Assembly (NCBI GenBank): GCA_017533825.1
Contig: JAFWIE010000008.1
Location: 62,001 to 126,000, forward strand
DNA length: 64,000 nucleotides
Source: Atopobiaceae bacterium
GTDB taxonomy: Bacteria > Actinomycetota > Coriobacteriia > Coriobacteriales > Atopobiaceae
Direction of reading: 5' to 3'
This document shows positions 55,318-63,755 of the stretch, one piece after another (the stretch's first letter is position 1; each line of letters begins with the position of its first letter). A program made the translations under genes and the position numbers. The notes under the pieces were generated by a model. It saw only the letters and a list, made by a program, of their open reading frames with translations, did not search any database and was not told the DNA's origin.

Positions 55318-56211
55318 ATGGCAGACGTACGCGAACTCACCGGTTCCATCGTGGCGCTGGTGACCCCCTTCAAGGACAACGGCGAGATTGACTTCCCGGC
55401 GCTCGATCGCTTGGTGGACTTCCACCTAGCCAACGGCACCGATGGCATCCTGGTGCTCGGTACGACGGGCGAGTCTTCGACGATGACCGATGCCGAGGAC
55501 GTGGCGGTGGCGCAGCATGTGGTCAACCGCGTCAACGGCGCGATTCCCATCATTGGTGGCGCGGGCTCCAACTCAACGACGGAGAGTCTCAACAAGGCCA
55601 AAAGCCTACAGATGATTGGCTGCGATGCGCTGCTGCTCATCACGCCGTACTACAACAAGTCCAACGAAGAAGGTATCTATCGGCACTTCACCACGGTCCT
55701 CGACCAGACGGAGATACCGTCCATCCTGTATAACATTCCCGGTCGCACGGGCTGCTCCATCAGCGAGGCCAACGTCATTCGTCTGGCCGAGCATCCCAAC
55801 GTGATGGGCATCAAGGAGGCCTCGGGCTCGATTTCGTACGCGACGAGCGTTGCACGGCACCTCTCGCCGAACTTCCGCATGTACTCGGGTAACGACGACA
55901 TGATCGTGCCGATTCTCTCGCTCGGTGGATCTGGCGTTATCAGCGTTTGGGCGAACGTTCAGCCGCAGCTGTGCCACGACCTTGTGGCGAGCTACCTTGG
56001 TGGCGATTATCAGGCAAGTCTGCGCATGCAGCTCGATGGTCTCGACCTCGTCCACGCGCTTTTCTGTGAGGTCAACCCGATTCCCGTCAAGGCGGCACTT
56101 GCAATGATGGGCATGATTAATGAGACATACCGCATGCCGCTGTATCCGATGGCGACCGAGACGCGTGCCCGCGTGGAGCGTGTGATGAGGGAGGTCGGTC
56201 TGATTGGCTAA
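55318..56211 (+). CDS. dapA: 4-hydroxy-tetrahydrodipicolinate synthase
   Basis: This 297-residue protein starts at ATG 55318 after AAGGAGAGAG; the frame runs open further upstream, through the riboswitch, but that is not coding. DapA features are G-T-T-G-E-S-S-T-M, T-P-Y-Y-N-K-S-N-E-E-G (catalytic Tyr), Y-N-I-P-G-R-T-G and the Schiff-base lysine in G-I-K-E-A-S-G-S (Lys166). It condenses pyruvate with aspartate semialdehyde, the first step of the lysine/diaminopimelate branch. It is followed by dapB with an eight-base overlap. Confidence 0.97.
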   Translation: MADVRELTGSIVALVTPFKDNGEIDFPALDRLVDFHLANGTDGILVLGTTGESSTMTDAEDVAVAQHVVNRVNGAIPIIGGAGSNSTTESLNKAKSLQMIGCDALLLITPYYNKSNEEGIYRHFTTVLDQTEIPSILYNIPGRTGCSISEANVIRLAEHPNVMGIKEASGSISYATSVARHLSPNFRMYSGNDDMIVPILSLGGSGVISVWANVQPQLCHDLVASYLGGDYQASLRMQLDGLDLVHALFCEVNPIPVKAALAMMGMINETYRMPLYPMATETRARVERVMREVGLIG

Positions 56212-56926
56212 GGTAATCGTGGTCGGAGCTCGTGGACGCATGGGACGACTCGTGTGTGCGACCGTCGAGGCGGACGATGGGTTAGAACTCTCCGGTGAGT
56301 ACGACGTGGACACCATCGACCAGCTTGACGAGGAGGCGCCTGGCGCAGACGTGCTCATCGACTTCTCGCGGCCCGAGGCTCTGCCGCACGTTGCCGCCTA
56401 CGTGCGACGCACGGGAACGGCGCTTTTGAGTGGTACGACGGGTATGACCGACGATGACTTGGCGACGCTCAGGTCGTTGGGTGCAGCTGCCCCTGTGGTG
56501 TGGTCGTCAAACTACTCGTTGGGCGTGGCGGTGCTTCGGCGCGTTGCCGCTGAGGCGGCGCGCGCCCTCGAGGGTTGGGACATAGAAATCGTGGAGACGC
56601 ATCACAACCAGAAGGCGGATGCGCCAAGCGGTACGGCTATGGCGTTGCTTGCTGCCGTCGATCCTGCGGGGGAGTGCTCGGTCGCCTACGGGCGCGAGGG
56701 CATTGTGGGCGTGCGTCCCAAGCGTGAGATCGGTATGCATGCGCTGCGCGGCGGTACGGTTGCGGGGACGCATGAGGTTCACCTCTTTGGAACCGACGAG
56801 GAGGTGTGTCTGACGCATCGCGCGACGAGCCGTCAAATCTTCGTTGCGGGGGCGGTTGCCTGCGCGAAGCGACTGCTTACGGCGGGTCCCGGCTACCACA
56901 GCTTTGACGACTTGATGTTCTCGTAA
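56204..56926 (+). CDS. dapB: 4-hydroxy-tetrahydrodipicolinate reductase
   Basis: This 240-residue protein starts at TTG inside the end of dapA, with GGGAGG about ten bases upstream. It has the Rossmann start V-V-G-A-R-G-R-M-G and the DapB signature E-T-H-H-N-Q-K-A-D-A-P-S-G-T-A. It reduces the DapA product with NAD(P)H. It is slightly shorter than the 265-275 residues of most DapB, mainly in the N-terminal domain. Gene order dapA-dapB places both under the upstream lysine riboswitch. Confidence 0.95.
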   Translation: MAKVIVVGARGRMGRLVCATVEADDGLELSGEYDVDTIDQLDEEAPGADVLIDFSRPEALPHVAAYVRRTGTALLSGTTGMTDDDLATLRSLGAAAPVVWSSNYSLGVAVLRRVAAEAARALEGWDIEIVETHHNQKADAPSGTAMALLAAVDPAGECSVAYGREGIVGVRPKREIGMHALRGGTVAGTHEVHLFGTDEEVCLTHRATSRQIFVAGAVACAKRLLTAGPGYHSFDDLMFS

Positions 56927-56939
56927 GGTGAGGACTCCC

Positions 56940-56990
56940 TCGGGGGTGACTTCTCAGTGGACCTGGGTCAGCTGGGAAGTCACCCCCCGA
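56940..56990 (+). terminator. Terminator hairpin after dapB
   Basis: Arms 56940-56953 and 56976-56990 pair over 14-15 bp (TCGGGGGTGACTTC and its complement), starting 14 bases after the dapB stop. The loop is 22 bases and there is no T run. Confidence 0.65.
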
Positions 56991-57028
56991 TGGACTATGC
57001 TTCATTTGTCCGTTGATATACGTGATAC

Positions 57029-57058
57029 TTGCACAAAGGCAGGCGTTTGTCCTATCCT
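57029..57058 (+). promoter_or_regulatory. Promoter of the four-helix membrane protein
   Basis: TTGCAC (57029-57034) and TATCCT (57053-57058) are spaced 18 bases, 31 bases before the start codon at 57090. Confidence 0.45.
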
Positions 57059-57089
57059 TGATTCGTATTGCCGTATGAATTGAGGAATC

Positions 57090-57671
57090 ATGGCCAGATC
57101 CTTTAGGCGCATGGCGCCACTGTGGATTACCTACCTGCTTCTCTTTGCTCTTGCCGCTGCTGGGCCCGCGCTCTCCCACTACGGTGAGATTGCAGGTCTC
57201 AACCGTGCCCACTGGGTGTTCCTCTTCCTCATGCCCTTTGCCATTGGTTGCATACCGTATGGGTTCATCATGGGCGAGATTGTCCAACACAGCACGCGCG
57301 CGTCGGGTCGTACCTCTTGGCGGCTCGGCGTGTTTCATTTCGTTGTGATGTACGCCGTATTCCTGACGGGTGTGTTTGACTTGCTCTCCAACGTGCGCGA
57401 TCCGCTGTATTACGCGCTTTGGTTGGGCCCGTCATTCCTCTCGGGGCTTACCTTCGTGTTTGGCATGTTTATCATGCGGGTTGAGCAGGCACATTCGGAT
57501 GCACGCTACGGCGTCGAAGTGAGTCGTAACGACCCGTGGGCTGCATTCTTTGACTTGGAGTGGGAGAGCGACTCCCCGCGCAAGGTTGCCGCCCGTGCCG
57601 ATCTGCCCGAGCGGGAGCCGCGAGAGAAGCGCGGCCTGTTCGGACGTCGTCGGCGGAAGAGCGCGAGCTGA
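57090..57671 (+). CDS. Four-helix membrane protein of unknown function
   Basis: This 193-residue protein has four hydrophobic segments (about 10-28, 42-62, 78-100 and 110-132) followed by a soluble, charged C-terminal tail ending G-L-F-G-R-R-R-R-K. The ATG follows TTGAGGAATC. No family is recognised. It has its own promoter and terminator and so is a single-gene unit. Confidence 0.8.
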   Translation: MARSFRRMAPLWITYLLLFALAAAGPALSHYGEIAGLNRAHWVFLFLMPFAIGCIPYGFIMGEIVQHSTRASGRTSWRLGVFHFVVMYAVFLTGVFDLLSNVRDPLYYALWLGPSFLSGLTFVFGMFIMRVEQAHSDARYGVEVSRNDPWAAFFDLEWESDSPRKVAARADLPEREPREKRGLFGRRRRKSAS

Positions 57672-57703
57672 CGACTGCCCGTCTTGTGTGCATCCCCCAT
57701 CTG

Positions 57704-57728
57704 CCCCGTCACGAGTCTCGTGGCGGGG
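57704..57728 (+). terminator. Intrinsic terminator
   Basis: An 11-bp GC-rich stem (57704-57714 with 57718-57728, one wobble) with a 3-base loop is followed by TATCGCTTTTATTA. It lies 32 bases after the membrane protein stop. Confidence 0.75.
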
Positions 57729-57896
57729 TATCGCTTTTATTACGTTAAACAAATGAGACCGGGAGTGCATCCTCTTGTAGGGTGAGTGTCGGGGTCGTGA
57801 GGTGCTGCGGGCATTCGACATTTCGGTCTTTGAGGCCATGCGGAACGACGCAGAGGCTGATGATTCGTTGTCGCCGGCAGCTGGGAGAGAAATTAG

Positions 57897-58059
57897 TGTG
57901 GAAAATCGTTACCGCAGAACTTGACCAACTGGTGTTTTACCACGTTTGATATCGATTTTCCACAGTGGCTATTTTACTCAGTGTGGAAAATCGATATCAA
58001 AGTCGGTAAATTCCCAGTTGGGAGCTAAAGTGGGCTACGATTTTCCGCACTTATGCACA
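57897..58059. repeat. Cluster of DnaA-box-like sites with a 20-bp inverted repeat
   Basis: TGTGGAAAA occurs at 57897-57905 and 57982-57990, its complement TTTTCCACA at 57956-57964, a variant TTTTCCGCA at 58041-58049 and a consensus-type DnaA box TTATGCACA at 58051-58059. Sites two and three lie in a perfect 20-bp inverted repeat (57945-57964 with 57982-58001, 17-base loop). It is a possible DnaA-binding or replication-linked site, or just a repeat element. Confidence 0.55.
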
Positions 58060-58093
58060 AAAGATATGATCCCCACTGTGTCAGGCTGACCAA

Positions 58094-58126
58094 AAGTGTC
58101 CAAGAAGTGTCCAAGAAGTGTCCAAG
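58094..58126 (+). repeat. Three 11-bp tandem repeats
   Basis: AAGTGTCCAAG is repeated three times without change. It is non-coding and the meaning is unknown. Confidence 0.85.
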
Positions 58127-58298
58127 TGCCCCGAGAAGGGCGGACCAAGAAGGGTGGACCTTCGTGGAGACGCGCAGAGCGGCTGCGATTTGGCAACGTT
58201 ATCCTTGCCTGCTGTCCTTGCCTGCCACGAGGAAGCTGCTTCCCCTGGCCAGAAAAACGCATTTGTCGTCTGGGCACCTCATGACGCGGCAACTCTTA

Positions 58299-58304
58299 TA
58301 TAAT
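58299..58304 (+). promoter_or_regulatory. -10 box of the fucO-like gene
   Basis: A perfect TATAAT lies 40 bases before the start codon. The -35 region is poor, so an activator may be needed. Confidence 0.45.
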
Positions 58305-58344
58305 TTGCCCTGCAACTCAATTCGAATGACTAGGAGGTCATCGC

Positions 58345-59505
58345 ATGGCACAGCGCTTTGTTCTCAACAACATCTCGTATCACGGTTCCGGCGCTATCAA
58401 GGAGGTTCCGGGCGAGATCACCCGCCGCGGATTCAAGAAGGCCTTCGTCGCATCCGATCCCGACCTTGTGAAGTTCGGCGTCACCGCTCGGGTCACCGAT
58501 CTCTTGGACGAAGCGGGCATCGCATGGGAGCTGTTCAAGGAGATTAAGCCCAATCCCACCATCAAGAACGTTCAGGACGGCGTCGCGGCCTTCAAGGCTT
58601 CGGGTGCCGACTGCATCGTAGCCGTGGGTGGCGGTTCTGCCATGGACACCGCCAAGGCCATCGGCATTATCGCCGAGAATCCCGAGTATGCTGACGTCGT
58701 CTCGCTTGAGGGCGTAGCCGATACGAAGAATCATGCTACCTTCACCATCGCCGTTGCCACCACCGCTGGCACCGCAGCCGAGGTCACGATCAACTACGTC
58801 ATCACCGACGTGGAGAAGGAGCGCAAGTTCGTCTGCGTTGACACCAACGATATCCCCGATGTCGCCGTCGTCGATCCCGACATGATGGCCTCCATGCCCG
58901 CCAGCCTCACCGCCGCTACCGGTATGGACGCCCTCACCCACGCCATTGAGGGCTACACCACCCGTGGTGCCTGGGAGCTCTCGGATATGTTCCACTTCAA
59001 GGCCATCCAGCTCATCAGCCAGAACCTGCGCGATTCCTATGCCGAGGCGCAGAGCGGCAAGCCGGGCAGCGGTCGCGAGGGCATGGCGCTCGGCCAGTAC
59101 GTGGCGGGCATGGGATTCTCCAATGTGGGCTTGGGCATCGACCACGCCATGGCCCACACGCTTTCCGCGCATTACGACACGCCGCACGGCGTTGCATGCG
59201 CCATGCTGCTTCCCATCGCCATGGAGTACAACAAGCCCGTCGTCACAGAGCGCTTGGCCGAGGTTGCCATTGCCATGGGTGTGAGCACTGCCGGCATGAG
59301 CACCGACGAAGCTGCAGATGCCGCCATCGCTGCCGTCAAGCAGCTCTCTGCCGACGTTAACATTCCCAAGACCTGCGATGGCCTGGTGGAAGAGGATCTC
59401 GATCAGCTCGCGAGTGACGCCCTCGCCGATGCCTGCTACCCCGGCAATCCGCGCGAGGCCGATCACGAGACCGTCAAGGAGCTCTTCCGCAAGATCATGG
59501 CATAG
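58345..59505 (+). CDS. fucO: Iron-dependent alcohol dehydrogenase, lactaldehyde reductase type
   Basis: This 386-residue protein starts at ATG after AGGAGGTCATCGC. It is a group III alcohol dehydrogenase: V-G-G-G-S-A-M-D-T-A-K (NAD site), T-T-A-G-T-A-A-E-V-T, D-A-L-T-H-A-I-E-G-Y and G-I-D-H-A-M-A-H...Y-D-T-P-H-G, which carry the metal ligands. It is closest in pattern to FucO (L-lactaldehyde/1,2-propanediol). No fucose or rhamnose genes are adjacent, so the substrate is open. Confidence 0.88.
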   Translation: MAQRFVLNNISYHGSGAIKEVPGEITRRGFKKAFVASDPDLVKFGVTARVTDLLDEAGIAWELFKEIKPNPTIKNVQDGVAAFKASGADCIVAVGGGSAMDTAKAIGIIAENPEYADVVSLEGVADTKNHATFTIAVATTAGTAAEVTINYVITDVEKERKFVCVDTNDIPDVAVVDPDMMASMPASLTAATGMDALTHAIEGYTTRGAWELSDMFHFKAIQLISQNLRDSYAEAQSGKPGSGREGMALGQYVAGMGFSNVGLGIDHAMAHTLSAHYDTPHGVACAMLLPIAMEYNKPVVTERLAEVAIAMGVSTAGMSTDEAADAAIAAVKQLSADVNIPKTCDGLVEEDLDQLASDALADACYPGNPREADHETVKELFRKIMA

Positions 59506-59542
59506 GGTCCAACCGGCACGTTGATTGCCCTAAATCTCGGCA

Positions 59543-59590
59543 AAAGGGGCACCCCCGACGACGCAACCGCGCCGTCGGGGGTGCCCCTTT
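59543..59590 (+). terminator. Strong terminator after the fucO-like gene
   Basis: An 18-bp perfect stem (59543-59560 with 59573-59590) starting AAAGGGGCACCCCCGACG has a 12-base loop. It lies between convergent genes and has A and T runs at both ends, so it can work in both directions. Confidence 0.85.
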
Positions 59591-59608
59591 GCTCAAGCTT
59601 GTTGGGTG

Positions 59609-59971
59609 CTAATTGCTGCCGATGATACTGCCTACGATGCTCGAGACAACGGAGATGACAATGGCGCCAAAGAATGCCGATCCGAAGTTCATGATTTGGA
59701 CGCCCACGCCAAAGACATTGACCGAGAGCCAGCTGGCGATGAGTAGCGCTGCACCATTCACGACAAGATGGAAGATGCCGAGCGTCAGAATGGTGAGCGG
59801 AAGAGAGAGCGTCTGCATGATGGGACGGACGCTCGCGTTGACGAGCGCGATGGCCAGCGAGAAGACTACGATGCTCGTAAGCCGGTCGCCGACGGGTTCG
59901 AGTCCAGGTATGAGCCACACGGCCACCGCAGCCGCTATTGCGCTCGTGAGCCAAGAGGCGATAAATGCCAT
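59609..59971 (-). CDS. Phage-holin-like four-helix membrane protein (PF04020 type)
   Basis: This 120-residue protein starts at ATG 59971 after AAAGGAGG. Four hydrophobic segments cover almost all of it, with the family pattern W-L-I-P-G-L-E-P, A-L-V-N-A-S-V-R-P-I and L-T-L-G-I-F-H-L-V-V-N-G. Despite the name, such proteins occur in many bacterial chromosomes away from phages and their role is unclear. No phage genes are near. Confidence 0.87.
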   Translation of the reverse strand: MAFIASWLTSAIAAAVAVWLIPGLEPVGDRLTSIVVFSLAIALVNASVRPIMQTLSLPLTILTLGIFHLVVNGAALLIASWLSVNVFGVGVQIMNFGSAFFGAIVISVVSSIVGSIIGSN

Positions 59972-60069
59972 GGTTTCCCTCCTTTGGGATTTGAGTCTGG
60001 TGACAATAGGTGCCATGGTACACTCAGCTATTGCAGAATGCCACCAATCAGTGCGAGTGAGGAGGAATA

Positions 60070-60366
60070 ATGGCAAAAGCATATACGACAGGCGACGTTG
60101 CGGCGGAGAGAATCGCGCAAGCCTTCTGTGCCATCGATACTCCCGAAGAGGCGCTGGCATTCATCAGCGATTGGCTTACGCGTCGCGAGGTAATCGAGCT
60201 GGCGCAGCGTCTCGAAGTGGCGCGACTGCTCGATAAGGGAACCTCATACGTGGGAGTCTCCCGTCAGACGGGGGCGTCATCCACCACGGTGAGTCGAGTA
60301 TCCAAGTGCCTGAATGGGGGTTCGGGCGGATATCGGCTGGTCTTGGATCGCGCGGAGAGAGGCTAG
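60070..60366 (+). CDS. YerC/YecD-type TrpR-related DNA-binding protein
   Basis: This 98-residue protein starts at ATG after GTGAGGAGGAAT. It is all helical, with L-T-R-R-E-V-I-E-L-A-Q-R-L-E-V-A-R-L-L and the helix-turn-helix S-Y-V-G-V-S-R-Q-T-G-A-S-S-T-T-V-S-R-V, like YerC. The family is TrpR-like in fold but not known to bind tryptophan. No trp genes are adjacent. It is divergent from the holin-like gene. Confidence 0.9.
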   Translation: MAKAYTTGDVAAERIAQAFCAIDTPEEALAFISDWLTRREVIELAQRLEVARLLDKGTSYVGVSRQTGASSTTVSRVSKCLNGGSGGYRLVLDRAERG

Positions 60367-60539
60367 GTCCACGGCAGCCTGTCCGAAAACGCTATCCGTG
60401 CGTCGACTGGGGAGGTAGCCTCGCTCGACGTTTTCATCCGGCCTGTCAGGGGGTCTCCCCTTGGGTATCGCCATGATCACTTCTTGTCCGAGCCTCCTGT
60501 TATGATGTCTGGCGTAAGAACCGACGGAGGGGGAATGCC

Positions 60540-63500
60540 ATGGCGCTCACCATTATTGCTTCGCGGGAGGAACGTCTGGTGGGGAAGGACGTTCTCCTCG
60601 CCTTACGTCGTCCTGTAGAGTCGTTCGGGTCGGCAGTGCTGCTTGTGCCGAGTCTTGCCCAGGTGGCAGATGTTCAGCGCGCCCTTGCCCACGAGGATGG
60701 CCTCGCTTTGGGGGTCAAGACCACCACGCCATCGGTGTGGGCACGCAGCTGCTGGGAGACGTGGGGAGATGGGCGGAGCATCGCGGATGGAAGCGTCCTC
60801 ACCGTGCTCGCATACGAGGTGTTGCGCTCTGCGGCACCGGATGAGCGCGGTCCACTTGCGTTGCTCCCCGGTGTCATCAGCGTCCTCGCGCGACTGGTTG
60901 CGAACTCGTTGCCATGGCTGCCCCTCGACGAGCACGGCCACGTTCGAATCGACGTCTGCGAGGGGGCAGGCCTTACCTATGCCGAGACGTGTTTTGTGCG
61001 GTTGGCAGGCAAGCTTTCGCAGATGCTCACGCGCTACGGCTACGTGAGTGCCTCCGAGGCAACTGCGCTCTTGTCGGCAAAGCTCGCTAGCGGAGAGGTG
61101 CCAGCTCCACATGTCGTTGCGACGGGGTTCTCGTGGGCGGCGCGTGCCGAGCGCGAGCTGCTGGGAGCCTTTGCCCGCGAAGGCGAGCTCACCGTTGTGG
61201 CGCCTGCTGAGCAGACCCCGGCCTTCGAGCAGGCATGGCTGCTCGTTGACGTGCTGCGGTCGATGCAGGAGGTGGGCTCCGTGAGGCTGGAGATGGGGGA
61301 GGAGCACATCCCTCTCGTACGCGAACCGGAGCTCCAAGGCCTTCTGGACGATTTGTTTGGCGATGCGCAGCGGGCGGTGGAACGGGACTGCCCTGTGGAG
61401 ATGCTCCTTCCAGCGGGGCCTCTTGCGGAGGCGGAGATTGTGGCGAGCCGTATATGCGAGCTTGTGGAGGAGCTGACGGGTGATGCGTCGGGTCAAGGAC
61501 CGTCCGTCGTGGTGACGGTGCCTGACGTGCAGCGTGCCTGGCGCGAGCTGGTGCCCAAGCTCGAAGAGCGCGGGATATCTGCACGCATACAATGGTCTCA
61601 ACCCCTCACGGAGAGTGGAAGCGCATGTGCGTTTCTCGACTTTGCGCTGGAGGTGGCTCAGCTGAGTGAGCTTGCGTCCTCGTGGCCAGAGTCCCGTGAG
61701 GGTCTCGAGGGCCCCGTGCCCCAGCTGGGCGACATGAGCTGGTGGCCGCCGCGAGGCATCATCGACTTCCTCTTCGAAGACCTGTCGCACGTTGAGCCCC
61801 ATAAGGCGTGGCGGCTTGATGCCGCATGGCGTGGAAACCGGCTGCTCACGCCCGCGCGTGTTCTGGAGATGCTCCAGTCGGAGCGCCTCACGTCGGCGCC
61901 GGTTGCCCGGGCTACCACCGAACTGCTACGCGGGCGTGTGGGCAGCGCCGCCGCGAAGCTGTTGGCGCCCTATGTGGGCATGAATGAGACCCAAGGCGCG
62001 GCGGCGGACGAAGCACGTGCGGTGCTTGAGGGGATGCTGCGTCTTGCGAAGACGATTCGTAACCTCGGTGTGTCGTACGATCCGAAGCACGCGGAGGAGC
62101 GTCCACTCTCTGAGGTTGTCTCGCTGATGAGCTGGGCGGCAGAAGGTCGACAGCTGGTATCGCGCATCGGTGTCGGCCCCAGCAAGGATTGCCCTGATGT
62201 GCTCATAACTGGCATGTCGCAGGCAGCCCAGCTTGCGCAGGTGGGCGCGGAGGCAGTTGTCGTCTGTGGCCTCACTTCTACGGAGCAGCCGATTGAGGGC
62301 AAAGAGGACGTGCTGCAGGCAATGCTCGAGCAGCTAGGAGTCGAGCCGAAGGCAAATCCACTGGCCCAATCGCGTGCTGAGTTCCGTGCCGTCCTCGGGG
62401 TAGCCCGCTCGCGCGTGGTAGTCGAGCGCGCGCTCTGCGATGCCGATGGCAAGGAGACCTACCCAGCAGTGATGCTCTCGGAGCTGATGTCGGCGTATGG
62501 GGTCTCGGCAGGGACGCCGGCGGCGAAGCTGCCGTTCGATGTGGGCCTCAGGAGCGAGCGGCTCCTCACGTGCAATCTTAGCGATTCCGGCCTGGCTGCG
62601 GAGAAAGTTGCCAAGTGTGAGGTCGCCCCGTCCGGGCTCCTTACTGCGGCGTCACGCGAGTTGGTCTTCGTGCCGCAGGCAGGTCATGACGCCCTTCCGG
62701 ACGGGCTGCCGATCCTCTCGGCGTCGCAGATAGAGACGTACCTCGAGTGTCCCTATAAGTGGTTTAGCCTCAGGCGGCTTCGTTTGGGTACGGTTGACGC
62801 GGGCCATTCGGCTCCAGAGATGGGAACGTTTGCGCATCGCGTCTTGGAGGTGACGCATCGCGAGCTCTTGTTGCGCGCCTTGGAGGCCGGGGGTGCAAAG
62901 AAGCCCGGAGAAGAGCTCACGGAAGAAGAGCTCCTCGCTCGCGTAGAGCTCGATCCTGCGCGCCACATCGAGGGGTCGCGCATAAGCAGACAGAATCTTG
63001 ACGAGGCGGTCACCGCTCTCGAGCTGGAGTTCGATTTGCATCGTGAGCACATGTACCTCGAGCGACGGCCTCACCCGTCTCAGCAGCTGCTGATTGCACA
63101 CGACTCGTCCGAGCGGGCGCAGGAGCAGCAGCTCAAGGAGGATCTAATCTCGTCGCTCTCCTACCAGACGCGTATCCTTGAGGGATTTGAGCCACGCTTC
63201 TTTGAGTGGGGATTCGGCAAGCACGAGCAGCTCGTGCCGTATGCTGGCGCCTACTTCACGGGCACGGTGGACCGGATCGACGTCAGTCCGCACGGGACAG
63301 CCGTCATCATCGACTACAAGCACAAGCGCCCCGAGGGCTTTGCTGCCGAGTACGACGCGCTTCAGGACGGCGTGCTGGAGGGGACGCAGCTGCCATCGCG
63401 TGTGCAGTCCCTCATTTACGCTCAGGTGGTGCGGCGTGCCTTTGAGGGACGGTTGCGGCTGGTTGGTAGCGTGTATCTAAGTACCAAGGCGCCGCACGCC

Positions 63501-63755
63501 CTCGCGGGTGTTGCCGATGCGAACGTGGTCGACCTCGTCTTTGGCAACGTGAGCGCCAAGCGGCTTCCCCGCGTGAGTGTTCCGCCGAACGAGGAGGGTG
63601 CACCGGGCATGAACGACCTGCTCGACCATACCGAGGAGCTCATCGCAGAGCAAGTACAGCAGATGCTTGCAGGCAACGTGGAAGCACGCCCGCGCGACAG
63701 GCACTCCTGCGACTACTGTCCCGTCACACAATGCGAGAAGAGGGTGGCGCAATAA
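60540..63755 (+). CDS. addB: AddB-like ATP-dependent nuclease subunit
   Basis: This 1071-residue protein starts at ATG after GGAGGGGGAATGCC. The C-terminal third is a PD-(D/E)XK nuclease: L-S-A-S-Q-I-E-T-Y-L-E-C-P-Y-K-W-F, then G-T-V-D-R-I-D...I-I-D-Y-K-H-K-R with the catalytic D and K. The closing cysteine set C-D-Y-C-P-V-T-Q-C-E-K completes an Fe-S site. The N-terminal part is helicase-like, but I see no Walker A, which Bacillus AddB has. It pairs with AddA in double-strand break processing. The next gene overlaps by one base. Confidence 0.88.
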   Translation: MALTIIASREERLVGKDVLLALRRPVESFGSAVLLVPSLAQVADVQRALAHEDGLALGVKTTTPSVWARSCWETWGDGRSIADGSVLTVLAYEVLRSAAPDERGPLALLPGVISVLARLVANSLPWLPLDEHGHVRIDVCEGAGLTYAETCFVRLAGKLSQMLTRYGYVSASEATALLSAKLASGEVPAPHVVATGFSWAARAERELLGAFAREGELTVVAPAEQTPAFEQAWLLVDVLRSMQEVGSVRLEMGEEHIPLVREPELQGLLDDLFGDAQRAVERDCPVEMLLPAGPLAEAEIVASRICELVEELTGDASGQGPSVVVTVPDVQRAWRELVPKLEERGISARIQWSQPLTESGSACAFLDFALEVAQLSELASSWPESREGLEGPVPQLGDMSWWPPRGIIDFLFEDLSHVEPHKAWRLDAAWRGNRLLTPARVLEMLQSERLTSAPVARATTELLRGRVGSAAAKLLAPYVGMNETQGAAADEARAVLEGMLRLAKTIRNLGVSYDPKHAEERPLSEVVSLMSWAAEGRQLVSRIGVGPSKDCPDVLITGMSQAAQLAQVGAEAVVVCGLTSTEQPIEGKEDVLQAMLEQLGVEPKANPLAQSRAEFRAVLGVARSRVVVERALCDADGKETYPAVMLSELMSAYGVSAGTPAAKLPFDVGLRSERLLTCNLSDSGLAAEKVAKCEVAPSGLLTAASRELVFVPQAGHDALPDGLPILSASQIETYLECPYKWFSLRRLRLGTVDAGHSAPEMGTFAHRVLEVTHRELLLRALEAGGAKKPGEELTEEELLARVELDPARHIEGSRISRQNLDEAVTALELEFDLHREHMYLERRPHPSQQLLIAHDSSERAQEQQLKEDLISSLSYQTRILEGFEPRFFEWGFGKHEQLVPYAGAYFTGTVDRIDVSPHGTAVIIDYKHKRPEGFAAEYDALQDGVLEGTQLPSRVQSLIYAQVVRRAFEGRLRLVGSVYLSTKAPHALAGVADANVVDLVFGNVSAKRLPRVSVPPNEEGAPGMNDLLDHTEELIAEQVQQMLAGNVEARPRDRHSCDYCPVTQCEKRVAQ

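Larger units (their letters stand above)
57672..58344. other. Long intergenic region with DnaA-box-like cluster
   Basis: No gene is seen in 670 bases. It holds a terminator (57704-57728), the inverted repeat/DnaA-box cluster (57897-58059), three 11-bp tandem repeats (58094-58126) and a TATAAT at 58299-58304 that probably serves the following dehydrogenase gene. Confidence 0.6.

Noticed and set aside
57897-58059. Chromosomal origin of replication (oriC)
   Set aside because: The boxes are suggestive, but dnaA, dnaN, an AT-rich unwinding stretch of normal size and any neighbouring origin genes are absent. It is listed as a DnaA-box-like cluster only.
58330-59466. 378-residue Gly/His-rich - strand frame
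   Set aside because: Antisense shadow of the fucO-like gene, whose metal and NAD motifs are complete.
59609-59971. Prophage remnant because of the holin-like gene
   Set aside because: This family is common in chromosomes without phages, and no other phage gene lies near.
60603-61802. 399-residue - strand frame opposite addB
   Set aside because: Arg/His-rich antisense shadow with no domain; addB is clear on the other strand.
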